From positions 5,459,001 to 5,523,000 of the forward strand of contig NZ_CP046622.1 in the NCBI RefSeq assembly GCF_009755665.1: a stretch of 64,000 nt of DNA, read 5' to 3'. The notes under the pieces were generated by a model. It ran no database searches. It was given only the letters and a program-made list of their open reading frames with translations, and was not told the DNA's origin. The translations under genes were made by a program, and so were the position numbers. Origin of the DNA: Variovorax paradoxus. Lineage in GTDB: Bacteria; Pseudomonadota; Gammaproteobacteria; Burkholderiales; Burkholderiaceae_C. This document shows positions 48,328 through 55,614 of this stretch, piece by piece (the first letter of the stretch is position 1; every line of letters starts with the position of its first letter).

Positions 48328-48369
48328 GCGCACGCTGGTTTGCGCTACACAAGCACAACCAGCGGGCGC
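48328..48369 (-). terminator. Hairpin after the pirin gene
   Basis: GCGC-CGCTGGTT paired with AACCAGCG-GCGC, 12 base pairs with one mismatch and a 16-nt loop, begins 11 nt beyond the pirin stop. There is no T-run, so it could be an RNA-stabilising or factor-dependent end and not a classical terminator. Confidence 0.35.
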
Positions 48370-48379
48370 GCACACAGGC

Positions 48380-49243
48380 TCAGGCGAGCCAGCCTTCCTG
48401 CCGCAGCCGCGCTCCGATGCGCCGGATCTCGGCCTCGCCCAGGTCGAGCGCAGCCTTGCTGGTGTGCACCGAGTAATGGCCCATCACCAGTTCATGCGGA
48501 TGCTTCACGGCCGAGCCCAACACAAAAGACGTGTTGCCGCGCGCCACAAAGTCGATGGCTGCGCCGGACTCTTCGAAAACCGCCAGCTCGCCCGTGCCGA
48601 TGGGTTCGCCGCCGATGCCCGCGCCGAGCCGGCCTGCGCTCACCGCCACCCAGCCCACCGTGTGGCCTGCTGGCGGCGTGTAGCGCCAGTGCTCGCCGTC
48701 CTTCAGCTGAACGGCCAGATAGTTCATCGGCGCCGGTGCCGGAATGGGGCTTTGCGCCGCGCCGTAGCGGCCGAGCAGCACGCGCGCCGGGCCTACCGTC
48801 GGCACCTGCGAGGGCGCGAGATAGATGCTCTGGGCCGGCGCGTTTTCTTCCGCAGCCGGCAAAGCCACCCAGAGCTGGAAGCCTTGCACGCGCTTCGTGC
48901 CCGGCGCGGGCGCGCCGTCGTGCCACACGCCGTTGCCGGCGCGCATCCACTCGACACCGCCGGCCGGCAGCACACCTTTCTCGCCGGTCGTGTCTTCGTA
49001 CAGCGTGTCGCCTTCGATCAGCCAGGTGAGCGTGGCAATGCCCGAGTGCGGATGCATGCCGAAGCCCCTGTGGCCGCCCGTGGTGTCGAAACCAAAGAGG
49101 TCCAGGAACACGAACGGCTTCAGAAATTCGCCCAGGTCGCCCGGGCTCATGAGCCGCGTGATCGGCCCGTGCTGCGAGCCGAACGTGCGGTAGACGATGG
49201 CGCGAGCCTCGGTGTTGGTGGCGTTGGCAACGGCGGTGGTCAT
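48380..49243 (-). CDS. Pirin family protein
   Basis: A 287-residue cupin. The N-terminal metal-site pattern HRGFGMHPHSGIATLTWLIEG plus GGVEWMRAGNGVWHDG is that of pirin; metal-binding His and Glu residues are visible. Some pirins have quercetinase activity, others act as redox sensors. It follows a DoxX gene by 34 nt and both face a divergent LysR regulator. Confidence 0.9.
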   Translation of the reverse strand: MTTAVANATNTEARAIVYRTFGSQHGPITRLMSPGDLGEFLKPFVFLDLFGFDTTGGHRGFGMHPHSGIATLTWLIEGDTLYEDTTGEKGVLPAGGVEWMRAGNGVWHDGAPAPGTKRVQGFQLWVALPAAEENAPAQSIYLAPSQVPTVGPARVLLGRYGAAQSPIPAPAPMNYLAVQLKDGEHWRYTPPAGHTVGWVAVSAGRLGAGIGGEPIGTGELAVFEESGAAIDFVARGNTSFVLGSAVKHPHELVMGHYSVHTSKAALDLGEAEIRRIGARLRQEGWLA

Positions 49244-49277
49244 GGAGGCTCCTTAACCGATGGAAGAAGAAAGTAGA

Positions 49278-49670
49278 TCAGGCCGCCCTGGCCGCCGGAA
49301 CGGGCCGCAGGCGCCAGGCGACGAAGGCCGAGAGCAGCCCAAGCACGATGGCCGGCACGGGGCTGCCCCCGATCAGCACGAGATGCGTGGCCGCGCCGAA
49401 GACCATGGTCACGGCCAGCAACAAGCCGCCCAGAAAGCCTGTTGCCGGCACCAGCAGCAGCACCGCGCCGCCGATCTCGACAAAGCCCGTCACATAGCGG
49501 AACCATTGCCCAAAACCGATGGCGTCGAACACCTGGACCATCTGCGGCACGCCGGCGAGCTTGGCGGTGCCCGCCGCGCCGAAGGTCAGTGCCAGAAGGA
49601 TGCGAATGCCCCAGACGATGCGGCGCTGGACCCGAGAAGCGGGGCGGGAAGAAAGAGTTGAAGAAGTCAT
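49278..49670 (-). CDS. DoxX family membrane protein
   Basis: A 130-residue protein with four hydrophobic helices: GIRILLALTFGAAGTAKLAG, FRYVTGFVEIGGAVLLLVPA, GFLGGLLLAVTMVFGAATHL and a last one near PAIVLGLLSAFVAWRL. The pattern FGAAGTAKLAGVPQMVQVFDAIG is DoxX-like. Start taken at ATG 49670; a GTG two codons upstream is possible. Probably one transcript with the pirin gene. Confidence 0.8.
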   Translation of the reverse strand: MTSSTLSSRPASRVQRRIVWGIRILLALTFGAAGTAKLAGVPQMVQVFDAIGFGQWFRYVTGFVEIGGAVLLLVPATGFLGGLLLAVTMVFGAATHLVLIGGSPVPAIVLGLLSAFVAWRLRPVPAARAA

Positions 49671-49755
49671 GGGCACAAGGTTAGGGTTGCACCCATTGAT
49701 CGACTAGACGGCAGAATCGGATTGCACTCATCCACCAAAAGAAGGAATTGCCGCC

Positions 49756-50679
49756 ATGCTCGATCTCAACGACATCGCGATGTTCGTGCAGGTGGTGCGC
49801 CACGGCAGCTTTGCCGGGGCGGCGCGCCGGCTGGGATTGCCTTCCAACACGGTGAGCCGGCGCATCCAGCAACTGGAGGCCCAGCTGGGCACGCGGCTGA
49901 TGCAGCGCTCCACCCGCAAGCTCACCCTCACCAGCGCGGGCCAGGCTTTTCACGAACGCTGCGCCGGCGCTGTCGACGGGCTGGTCGAGGCCGGGCAAGA
50001 GCTGATTACCGGCAGCCGCGAGCCGAGCGGTTTGATCCGCGTTGCGGCAACGGCCGATTTCTTCGACTTTTTCCCCATGGAGTGGGTGGCCGACTTTCTG
50101 GCCGCGCATCCGCTGGTGCGCGTCGACTTCGTGCTCAGCGACGCGAAGGCCGACCTGATCGCCGAGCAGATCGACATTGCATTCCGCGGCGGCGAACTGC
50201 TCGATTCAGGCTATATCGCCCGCAAGCTCCTGAACGCCCGAACCGACGGCATGGTCGCCAGCCCCGCCTACATTGCCGCACGCGGCGCACCCGCCATCTT
50301 GCAAGACCTTGCGGCGAACCACGACTGCGTGACCTCGCCGCACCCCAGCGGCCGCGCCATCTGGCGCATGACGAGCCCTGACGGCGTACAGGAAGAGGTG
50401 CAGGTCGCGGGCCGCTTCAGCGGCAACACCGCCCAGGCGCTGCGCAAGGCCGCAATCGCCGGCCTGGGCGTTGCGCTGCTGCCGCCCACCATGGCCCGGA
50501 TCGACCTTCAGGCGGGCCGGCTCGTGCCGGTGCTGCCGCAATACCAGCGCACGGGGCAGGGGCTGAGCGTGCTGTATCCGAGCCGCAAGCACTTGCCGCT
50601 GGCGGTGTCGGCGTTCATCGGGATGGTGATGGAGAAGCTGAGTGCGGAGGAGGCGTTGCCGGAGAAGCTGCGGAACTAG
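49756..50679 (+). CDS. LysR-family regulator (CrgA/AaeR-like)
   Basis: A 307-residue protein. HTH: LNDIAMFVQVVRHGSFAGAARRLGLPSNTVSRRIQQLEAQLGTRLMQRSTRKL; effector domain begins LIRVAATADFFDFFPMEW. Divergent from the DoxX-pirin pair with an 85-nt spacer, so it most likely controls that pair. Its 3' end marks the left border of the low-GC reverse transcriptase island. Confidence 0.88.
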   Translation: MLDLNDIAMFVQVVRHGSFAGAARRLGLPSNTVSRRIQQLEAQLGTRLMQRSTRKLTLTSAGQAFHERCAGAVDGLVEAGQELITGSREPSGLIRVAATADFFDFFPMEWVADFLAAHPLVRVDFVLSDAKADLIAEQIDIAFRGGELLDSGYIARKLLNARTDGMVASPAYIAARGAPAILQDLAANHDCVTSPHPSGRAIWRMTSPDGVQEEVQVAGRFSGNTAQALRKAAIAGLGVALLPPTMARIDLQAGRLVPVLPQYQRTGQGLSVLYPSRKHLPLAVSAFIGMVMEKLSAEEALPEKLRN

Positions 50680-50880
50680 CGTCCGGTCTGGTAGAGGCAG
50701 AGCGCCAACTCAGGGTAGTTACGCGATGCCTTCGATCAATGCATGTCGTAAAAAGAGACATCTCGATACATGCGATTGAAGCCTTAGCGTTTTTTGGTGT
50801 ACTGAACACCGAACCATTAATGCCTCCGGGCAATTTTCGACCTGCAACCACATTTCCCTAAGACAAACACCGAGCGACCA
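50680..50880 (+). promoter_or_regulatory. Leader/promoter region of the DRT3 operon with two hairpins
   Basis: The base composition drops here. Hairpin 1 pairs TCAATGCATGT (50736-50746) with ACATGC-G-ATTGA (50768-50779), 11 bp with one bulge. Hairpin 2 pairs GGTGT (50796-50800) with ACACC (50806-50810) directly behind a T-run. Either could be an RNA element of the system or a border feature; hairpin 1 may also end the upstream LysR transcript. Confidence 0.4.
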
Positions 50881-52137
50881 ATGCATCGAATATTTACTTT
50901 GGCAGGATTTGGTCGAGTCATACGCGCTGGCGATTCGCGTCGATTCTCTGTTGATTTGAAGAACGACCGCGAAAGTGTCATGGAAGCCGTTGTCTCTGCG
51001 GCCACTGTTGGCGACGTGACCTTTTCTCCGCATTTCTCTAGCACCATCAAAAAGAGAAAATGCTACTCAATAAAGACATACTCCCATATTTTAGTTTTAA
51101 GGGCTATAGCACTATTTCTCTCTCGTCGTTTTCGAATTAACCCCCGGGGGCGCGACAGCATCGTAAAAGAAATAATTGAGACGCTCAGCGACTCGACACC
51201 AATGCACATTTACCGTCGGGACATAAGCTCTTTCTATGAGAATCTTCCTATAAAAATAGCTGAAGATCAAATTCTCTATAGCGCATTCATTCCTACAAGA
51301 ATGAGAGATTACATAAAAAAGTTTTTTGAGACCTTTTCCCCGGGCGCTGTGGGAGTTCCTCGAGGCATTGGTCTGAGCACTGTGATCTCAGAATTAGTCA
51401 TGAGAAAAAACGACCAAAGAATTAGAGAAATGGAGGGCGTCTATAAATATTTCAGATATTCCGACGACATTCTAATATTCTCCACACAATCTTCCGAGCA
51501 ACTAGCGGCGAAGCTTGCGACAACCTTACCCCCTGGGCTCACCTTTAATACCTCGAAGTCATCAGAAATATCCGTCACTCAAGAGAAAAAGTCCTTAGCC
51601 AAGCAGGTTGCCATTGAGTATCTTGGCTACAAATTCCAATTCTCCGATCACGCGGGGGACAATAAACCTCGGAAAATAACTGTATCCATCTCGGACAAGA
51701 AAATTTCAAAACTAAAAAGCAAACTCATTTGCATTTTCAAGAACTTTTCAACTTCCAAGGATTTCGGACTTTTCAAAGATCGTATCCAATTTATAAGCAG
51801 CAACTACTTCGCTTATAGAAGAGGGGTCAATTCCCTAAAAGACTCCTCCTATGTAAAATCCGGGATCTACTATAACTATCATCTCTGCGGAGTCTACCAA
51901 GGCAGTATCCGCCAACCTCACGATTGCAGCGACCTAAAATCATTAGATGGATTTTACAACTCGCTATTGGCGGGTCGAAGCAGTGAATTCCGATCTCTTT
52001 TCATAGGGACGCTCGGCAAAGCACAACTGCAGGTGATGCGGAGATTTTCATTTTTCAAAGGCTTCGAACATCGAATGACGGTTCGCTTTTCGAGCGAACG
52101 GATACGAGATATAAAGAAGGTCTGGCGAAATGGCTAA
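50881..52137 (+). CDS. drt3a: Antiphage reverse transcriptase Drt3a (UG3-type), DRT type 3
   Basis: A 418-residue reverse transcriptase. Motif A with catalytic Asp114 in YRRDISSFYENL, motif B-like GVPRGIGLSTVISELVM (158-174) and the active site FRYSDDILIFS (YSDD at 193-196, in place of the common YADD). There is no maturase, integrase or endonuclease domain, so it is not a group II intron or retrotransposon enzyme. The gene is much richer in A/T than its neighbours. Its stop overlaps the start of a second reverse transcriptase gene by 8 nt. Two different adjacent reverse transcriptases are the mark of DRT type 3. The start has only a weak site (GAG 7 nt upstream); an ATG near 50980 is an alternative. 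Confidence 0.82.
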   Translation: MHRIFTLAGFGRVIRAGDSRRFSVDLKNDRESVMEAVVSAATVGDVTFSPHFSSTIKKRKCYSIKTYSHILVLRAIALFLSRRFRINPRGRDSIVKEIIETLSDSTPMHIYRRDISSFYENLPIKIAEDQILYSAFIPTRMRDYIKKFFETFSPGAVGVPRGIGLSTVISELVMRKNDQRIREMEGVYKYFRYSDDILIFSTQSSEQLAAKLATTLPPGLTFNTSKSSEISVTQEKKSLAKQVAIEYLGYKFQFSDHAGDNKPRKITVSISDKKISKLKSKLICIFKNFSTSKDFGLFKDRIQFISSNYFAYRRGVNSLKDSSYVKSGIYYNYHLCGVYQGSIRQPHDCSDLKSLDGFYNSLLAGRSSEFRSLFIGTLGKAQLQVMRRFSFFKGFEHRMTVRFSSERIRDIKKVWRNG

Positions 52138-54037
52138 GAGCAACAAGAAGCAATGGAAATATCGCCCACTGCTAACGGAAACTTTGCCGTATGAGGTGCC
52201 TGTTATTTTTTTTAACGATCGCTTCTACTATGCGCTTGCTAGAACATGCCCCGATCCAGAAGTTTCTAAAGCATTAGAAAAATTATTCTTACCGATCAAC
52301 AGATATACGCAGCCATACAACTACAGCATCCGAAAAGACCAACTCCGCACGACCGAACTCAGTATTATTCATCCGCTTTGGCAGGTAGAAATATGTGAAA
52401 CATACGCAAGCTACGAAGGAAGCCTTCTCTCGTACTGCGCAAAGAGCGAATATTCCCTTCGAAAACCAATAGCCATTGCCTCAGTATTTGCAGCAAACCG
52501 TTTAACCAACGGAATCTCAGCAGCAAAAGTTGGCCTAGTGCACGCCGAGGTCGCAGCAGACGAATTGGATCCCTCCCACATTACCTCTTATTTTGTTTAC
52601 GGAAAATACAATCTGCTGAGCAAGTTTTTTGAATCCAAGGAATTCATAAGACTAGAAAAAAAATTCCCTCTTATGCGCACCTTAGACATATCGAAATGCT
52701 TCTACAACATATACACCCACTCGATTAGCTGGGCAATAAAAGGAAAGCAATTCTCGAAAGAAAATAGCAACGCCTTTTCGTTTGAAGGTCGCCTTGACAA
52801 AATAATGCAATGCGCAAACTACAACGAAACAAATGGCATTGTGGTAGGCCCAGAATTCTCACGGATTTTTGCAGAGATCATCCTGCAAGATGTTGACTCA
52901 AAAATACAGAGGCAGCTCCTCAAAGAGGATCTATACGAAGGTGCTCATTATTCGATCAGGCGCTATGTCGATGACTATTCTGTGTTTGCTCACAGCACAG
53001 AGGATTTGGACAAAATTGAACGGGTGATTTCTGAGAATTTACGGGCTTACAAACTATATCTAAACAGCAAGAAAAATCTTACGCTAGCGCGCCCATTTAT
53101 TTCCTCGTTGAGTTTGGCACGAATAGAGTTAAGCGAGATTCTCGACGAACTCAGGGCTCTTACGAAGGATGATGCAATCAGCTCTAAAGCCTCAGCCGTC
53201 AAGATCCGGTCAATGCTTCGAAATGTTCGCGGAGTTGTCAAGAGCCATGGCGTTGAATTTGGCTATATTAGTGGCTGGATTATTGCTGCCCTTATTCGGG
53301 TAGTCACTTCAGCCGGCCTTCGGGCGAAGTCTTCTACGCCGGATCTCGTCAGCGATATTTGGTTGGATGTGGTGCGTCCATCTCTAGATTTGGCGTTTTA
53401 TGTATGCGCGCTGGATTTTCGGGTACGGACCTCCTACAGCCTCTGCCAAATAATCAAGGCTATATTTGATGCTCGAGATCATTTAAAACCCGGACATTTC
53501 GATCAAATTCAACACCTGATTGCAGAGGAATTGGGAAGTTTAGTCAAGTCGAGCGCCTACATTAAGACGGAGGGCAGGCAGGATTATGTAGAGCTCTATA
53601 ACATTCTCATTTGTGGAACTCATTTCTTGAAATCCGCATTTACCCAGAACGGCCCAGTGCGTGCGACCTTAGCTTCGCTACTCAACTCCGAGTTCAGCTA
53701 TTTCAAATACATCACCTTAAAATTTTGTTTTCTAGGCGACCAGTCGTCTGACGCACATCTCGCTGAACTAAATAAATTAGCTCGCGCGTTTCTCATTAGT
53801 GGACCGGAACATCGACAATGCTCTGAGCGCTTTCTACTGCTGTGCGATCTGCTTAGTTCGCCGGACATACAGAATAAAGAAAAAAGGTCCATATACGAGG
53901 AAACGGTAGGAGGGCAAATGAGCGCCAAGGCTATGGATTCACTCGCATCTTTAGTGGGCTTCGTGGACTGGGGCGCCGTGAATATGGAGCATCTGCTCCG
54001 ACGAAAGGAACTCCGCCCGGTCTACGCTATGGCATAG
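52130..54037 (+). CDS. drt3b: Antiphage reverse transcriptase Drt3b (UG8-type), DRT type 3
   Basis: A 635-residue protein. The reverse transcriptase core shows LMRTLDISKCFYNIYTHSI (Asp187), NGIVVGPEFSRIFAEIIL (235-252, replacing the usual PQG motif) and SIRRYVDDYSVFA (YVDD at 279-282). About 340 residues of helical C-terminal extension follow with no recognised domain. It overlaps drt3a (ATGGCTAA), which implies coupled translation and a fixed ratio. I recall that Drt3b makes one strand of a repeat DNA without a nucleic-acid template; the sequence here does not test that. All catalytic Asp residues are intact. Confidence 0.82.
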   Translation: MAKSNKKQWKYRPLLTETLPYEVPVIFFNDRFYYALARTCPDPEVSKALEKLFLPINRYTQPYNYSIRKDQLRTTELSIIHPLWQVEICETYASYEGSLLSYCAKSEYSLRKPIAIASVFAANRLTNGISAAKVGLVHAEVAADELDPSHITSYFVYGKYNLLSKFFESKEFIRLEKKFPLMRTLDISKCFYNIYTHSISWAIKGKQFSKENSNAFSFEGRLDKIMQCANYNETNGIVVGPEFSRIFAEIILQDVDSKIQRQLLKEDLYEGAHYSIRRYVDDYSVFAHSTEDLDKIERVISENLRAYKLYLNSKKNLTLARPFISSLSLARIELSEILDELRALTKDDAISSKASAVKIRSMLRNVRGVVKSHGVEFGYISGWIIAALIRVVTSAGLRAKSSTPDLVSDIWLDVVRPSLDLAFYVCALDFRVRTSYSLCQIIKAIFDARDHLKPGHFDQIQHLIAEELGSLVKSSAYIKTEGRQDYVELYNILICGTHFLKSAFTQNGPVRATLASLLNSEFSYFKYITLKFCFLGDQSSDAHLAELNKLARAFLISGPEHRQCSERFLLLCDLLSSPDIQNKEKRSIYEETVGGQMSAKAMDSLASLVGFVDWGAVNMEHLLRRKELRPVYAMA

Positions 54038-54040
54038 TAG

Positions 54041-54215
54041 CGACGGGGCGCTGGTCATATGAAGGCCACCCTGTGCGAACTTTCGAGGTTGCATGGGGTT
54101 TACGGAGGTCTATGGCTTCCGGGTTCTGTAAGAACACACACATCTCAGAGATTGGCGCTCCACCTCTTCAAGTTATGTTGGTCGAAGCCTGCAAGGGCAG
54201 AAGCGCCCCCAATCG
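54041..54215 (+). ncRNA. Putative DRT3 non-coding RNA with an ACACACACA tract
   Basis: Begins 4 nt after the drt3b stop. Hand-drawn fold: ends closed by GGGGCGCT (54045-54052) with AGCGCCCC (54202-54209), extended by CGA/TCG (54041-54043, 54213-54215). Inside: hairpin 54068-54099 (12 pairs with wobbles, one bulge), hairpin CGGAGG/CTTCCG (54103-54121), hairpin GTTC-TGTAA-GAAC (54123-54135), a small CTTC/GAAG pairing (54166-54187), and GCCT-GCAA-GGGC with a GNRA loop (54187-54198), which would share G54187 with the previous pairing. The single-stranded ACACACACA (54134-54142) follows the third hairpin. From memory, DRT3 systems use an AC-repeat RNA template. No reading frame here is credible. 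Confidence 0.68.
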
Positions 54216-54278
54216 ACAGTTTCACCGGTGCAAAACTTCATCGCTCGACTGAAGTCTCCCTTGCAACTGGATACCCAA

Positions 54279-54755
54279 ATGAAAATCGAAAAAGACGCCG
54301 TCGTCACCCTCAAGTACAAGGTCGCCGATGCCCAGGGCAAGCTCATCGAAGCCAGCCCCGAGCCGATGGCCTACCTGCATGGCGGGTACGAAAACACGCT
54401 GCCCAAGATCGAGGAAGCGCTCGATGGCAAGGAAAAGGGCTACCAGACCACGCTGAACCTTGCGCCTGAAGACGCCTTCGGCCTGCGCGACGAAACGCTG
54501 GTGCGCAGCATTCCCAAGTCCGAATTTCCGCCGGGCGTGAAGGTGGGCGGACAGCTGCAGGGGCGGCTCGACGACGGCACCGAACACGTTTTTACGGTGA
54601 TGAAGATCAAGGGCCCCGTGGTGCTGCTCGACGGCAACCATCCGTGGGCGGGCAAGGCGTTGAAGTTCAGCCTCCAGGTGACGGACGTGCGCGCTGCATT
54701 ACCAGTGGAGATAGAGCATCGGCACGTGCACGGGGCGCACGGGCACCACCACTAA
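54279..54755 (+). CDS. FKBP-type peptidyl-prolyl isomerase, SlyD-like
   Basis: A 158-residue protein: KIEKDAVVTLKYKVADAQGK, then PEPMAYLHGGYENTLPKIEEALDGKEKG, the SlyD arrangement in which an IF domain interrupts the FKBP fold. Its C-terminus is His-rich (IEHRHVHGAHGHHH), as in SlyD, where it binds nickel. The ATG at 54279 begins the conserved strand. It marks the right border of the DRT3 island with a return to high GC. Confidence 0.9.
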   Translation: MKIEKDAVVTLKYKVADAQGKLIEASPEPMAYLHGGYENTLPKIEEALDGKEKGYQTTLNLAPEDAFGLRDETLVRSIPKSEFPPGVKVGGQLQGRLDDGTEHVFTVMKIKGPVVLLDGNHPWAGKALKFSLQVTDVRAALPVEIEHRHVHGAHGHHH

Positions 54756-54768
54756 TCCTTAGCCGCGG

Positions 54769-55614
54769 ATGGATTCCACGACTGTTTCGAATCTCGCCCA
54801 GTCGTTCAGCTTGGCAGTGCCCCTGCTGATAGCTGCGGCATTTGCTTGGGCGATCTATCGCGCAGGTTCTCGACAAGTCGTCGTACGGAGGCTGTGGCAA
54901 CTGGTGCATGGCAAACAAGAAATTGCTGACCCGCAGATTCGAGCATTCGTTGAGGAAGAAGCAAGTCTGCTTTCGTTTCGTATGTTGGCGGGAGTCCCTG
55001 TTTCTTCCTTGGAGAAAGCTCACCAACTCATCGACTGGGCAAAGTCGAACGACATACAGATGTACAGATTGCGCCTGTGTGGTGACCTGTTTGACCCGGA
55101 TACCCGTCAGATCCGAGTAGAAGACTTGCCATCCGAGTGGGCGCTCGGCTTGAAGTGCGCCCGGCTCTTGCTGTGTGTGCTTCTCACCGTTGCCAGCGTT
55201 GGAATTCTTTTCTTCGACAGGACGTTGATGAAGATCAATGAAACCGAGCGGCATTTCTTCGCGACGCCGTCAGGACTGGGAACGCTCGGATCCGCCATTC
55301 CGTTTGGGCCGTCGCCATTGAAAGCCGTAGAGTGTTCGCGGCCCGTCAGTGCGAACGCGGCACGGACCGCCTTCACGGAGCGAGAGGTCGAAATTCTCTG
55401 TGGCGTGCTCAAGGCAAGCGAGACCCCTGCCTATCTGAAAACAGCGCTAAATGATCAGCGCTGGGAAACTGCCAAGTTGCTCTTGATCTCAGCAGTGCTC
55501 GCCTGGATGAGCTTTTTCTCGTGGGCGTCAGGATTCGCTGCTCACAAGCTGTCGAAGCGACGTATCGACCCAGCAATCTCCGGCATCCAACTCAACCTCG
55601 CGCTTCACGACTAG
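54769..55614 (+). CDS. Membrane protein of unknown function
   Basis: A 281-residue protein with three hydrophobic helices: SLAVPLLIAAAFAWAIY (about 13-30), LLLCVLLTVASVGILFF (about 132-150) and LLLISAVLAWMSFFSWASG (about 235-255). A cytoplasmic helical domain lies between the first two and a periplasmic Cys-containing part between the last two. I cannot name a family. Codon use is less GC-biased than in neighbours. The stop overlaps the convergent CYTH-CHAD stop within CTAG. Confidence 0.6.
   Translation: MDSTTVSNLAQSFSLAVPLLIAAAFAWAIYRAGSRQVVVRRLWQLVHGKQEIADPQIRAFVEEEASLLSFRMLAGVPVSSLEKAHQLIDWAKSNDIQMYRLRLCGDLFDPDTRQIRVEDLPSEWALGLKCARLLLCVLLTVASVGILFFDRTLMKINETERHFFATPSGLGTLGSAIPFGPSPLKAVECSRPVSANAARTAFTEREVEILCGVLKASETPAYLKTALNDQRWETAKLLLISAVLAWMSFFSWASGFAAHKLSKRRIDPAISGIQLNLALHD

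Noticed and set aside
50881-52137. Group II intron or retron origin for the first reverse transcriptase
   Set aside because: There is no maturase or HNH domain, no intron RNA domain V-like hairpin nearby, no msr/msd architecture, and a second different RT gene overlaps.
44080-54278. A large integrated element spanning hipBA to the reverse transcriptases
   Set aside because: Between them lie ordinary high-GC metabolic genes (Bug, M20 amidohydrolase, pirin, DoxX, LysR). No integrase, phage gene or flanking repeat was found.
54059-54469. Open frame of 136 codons between drt3b and the FKBP gene
   Set aside because: It runs out of frame through the FKBP gene and through the proposed RNA; it lacks a ribosome site and protein-like features.
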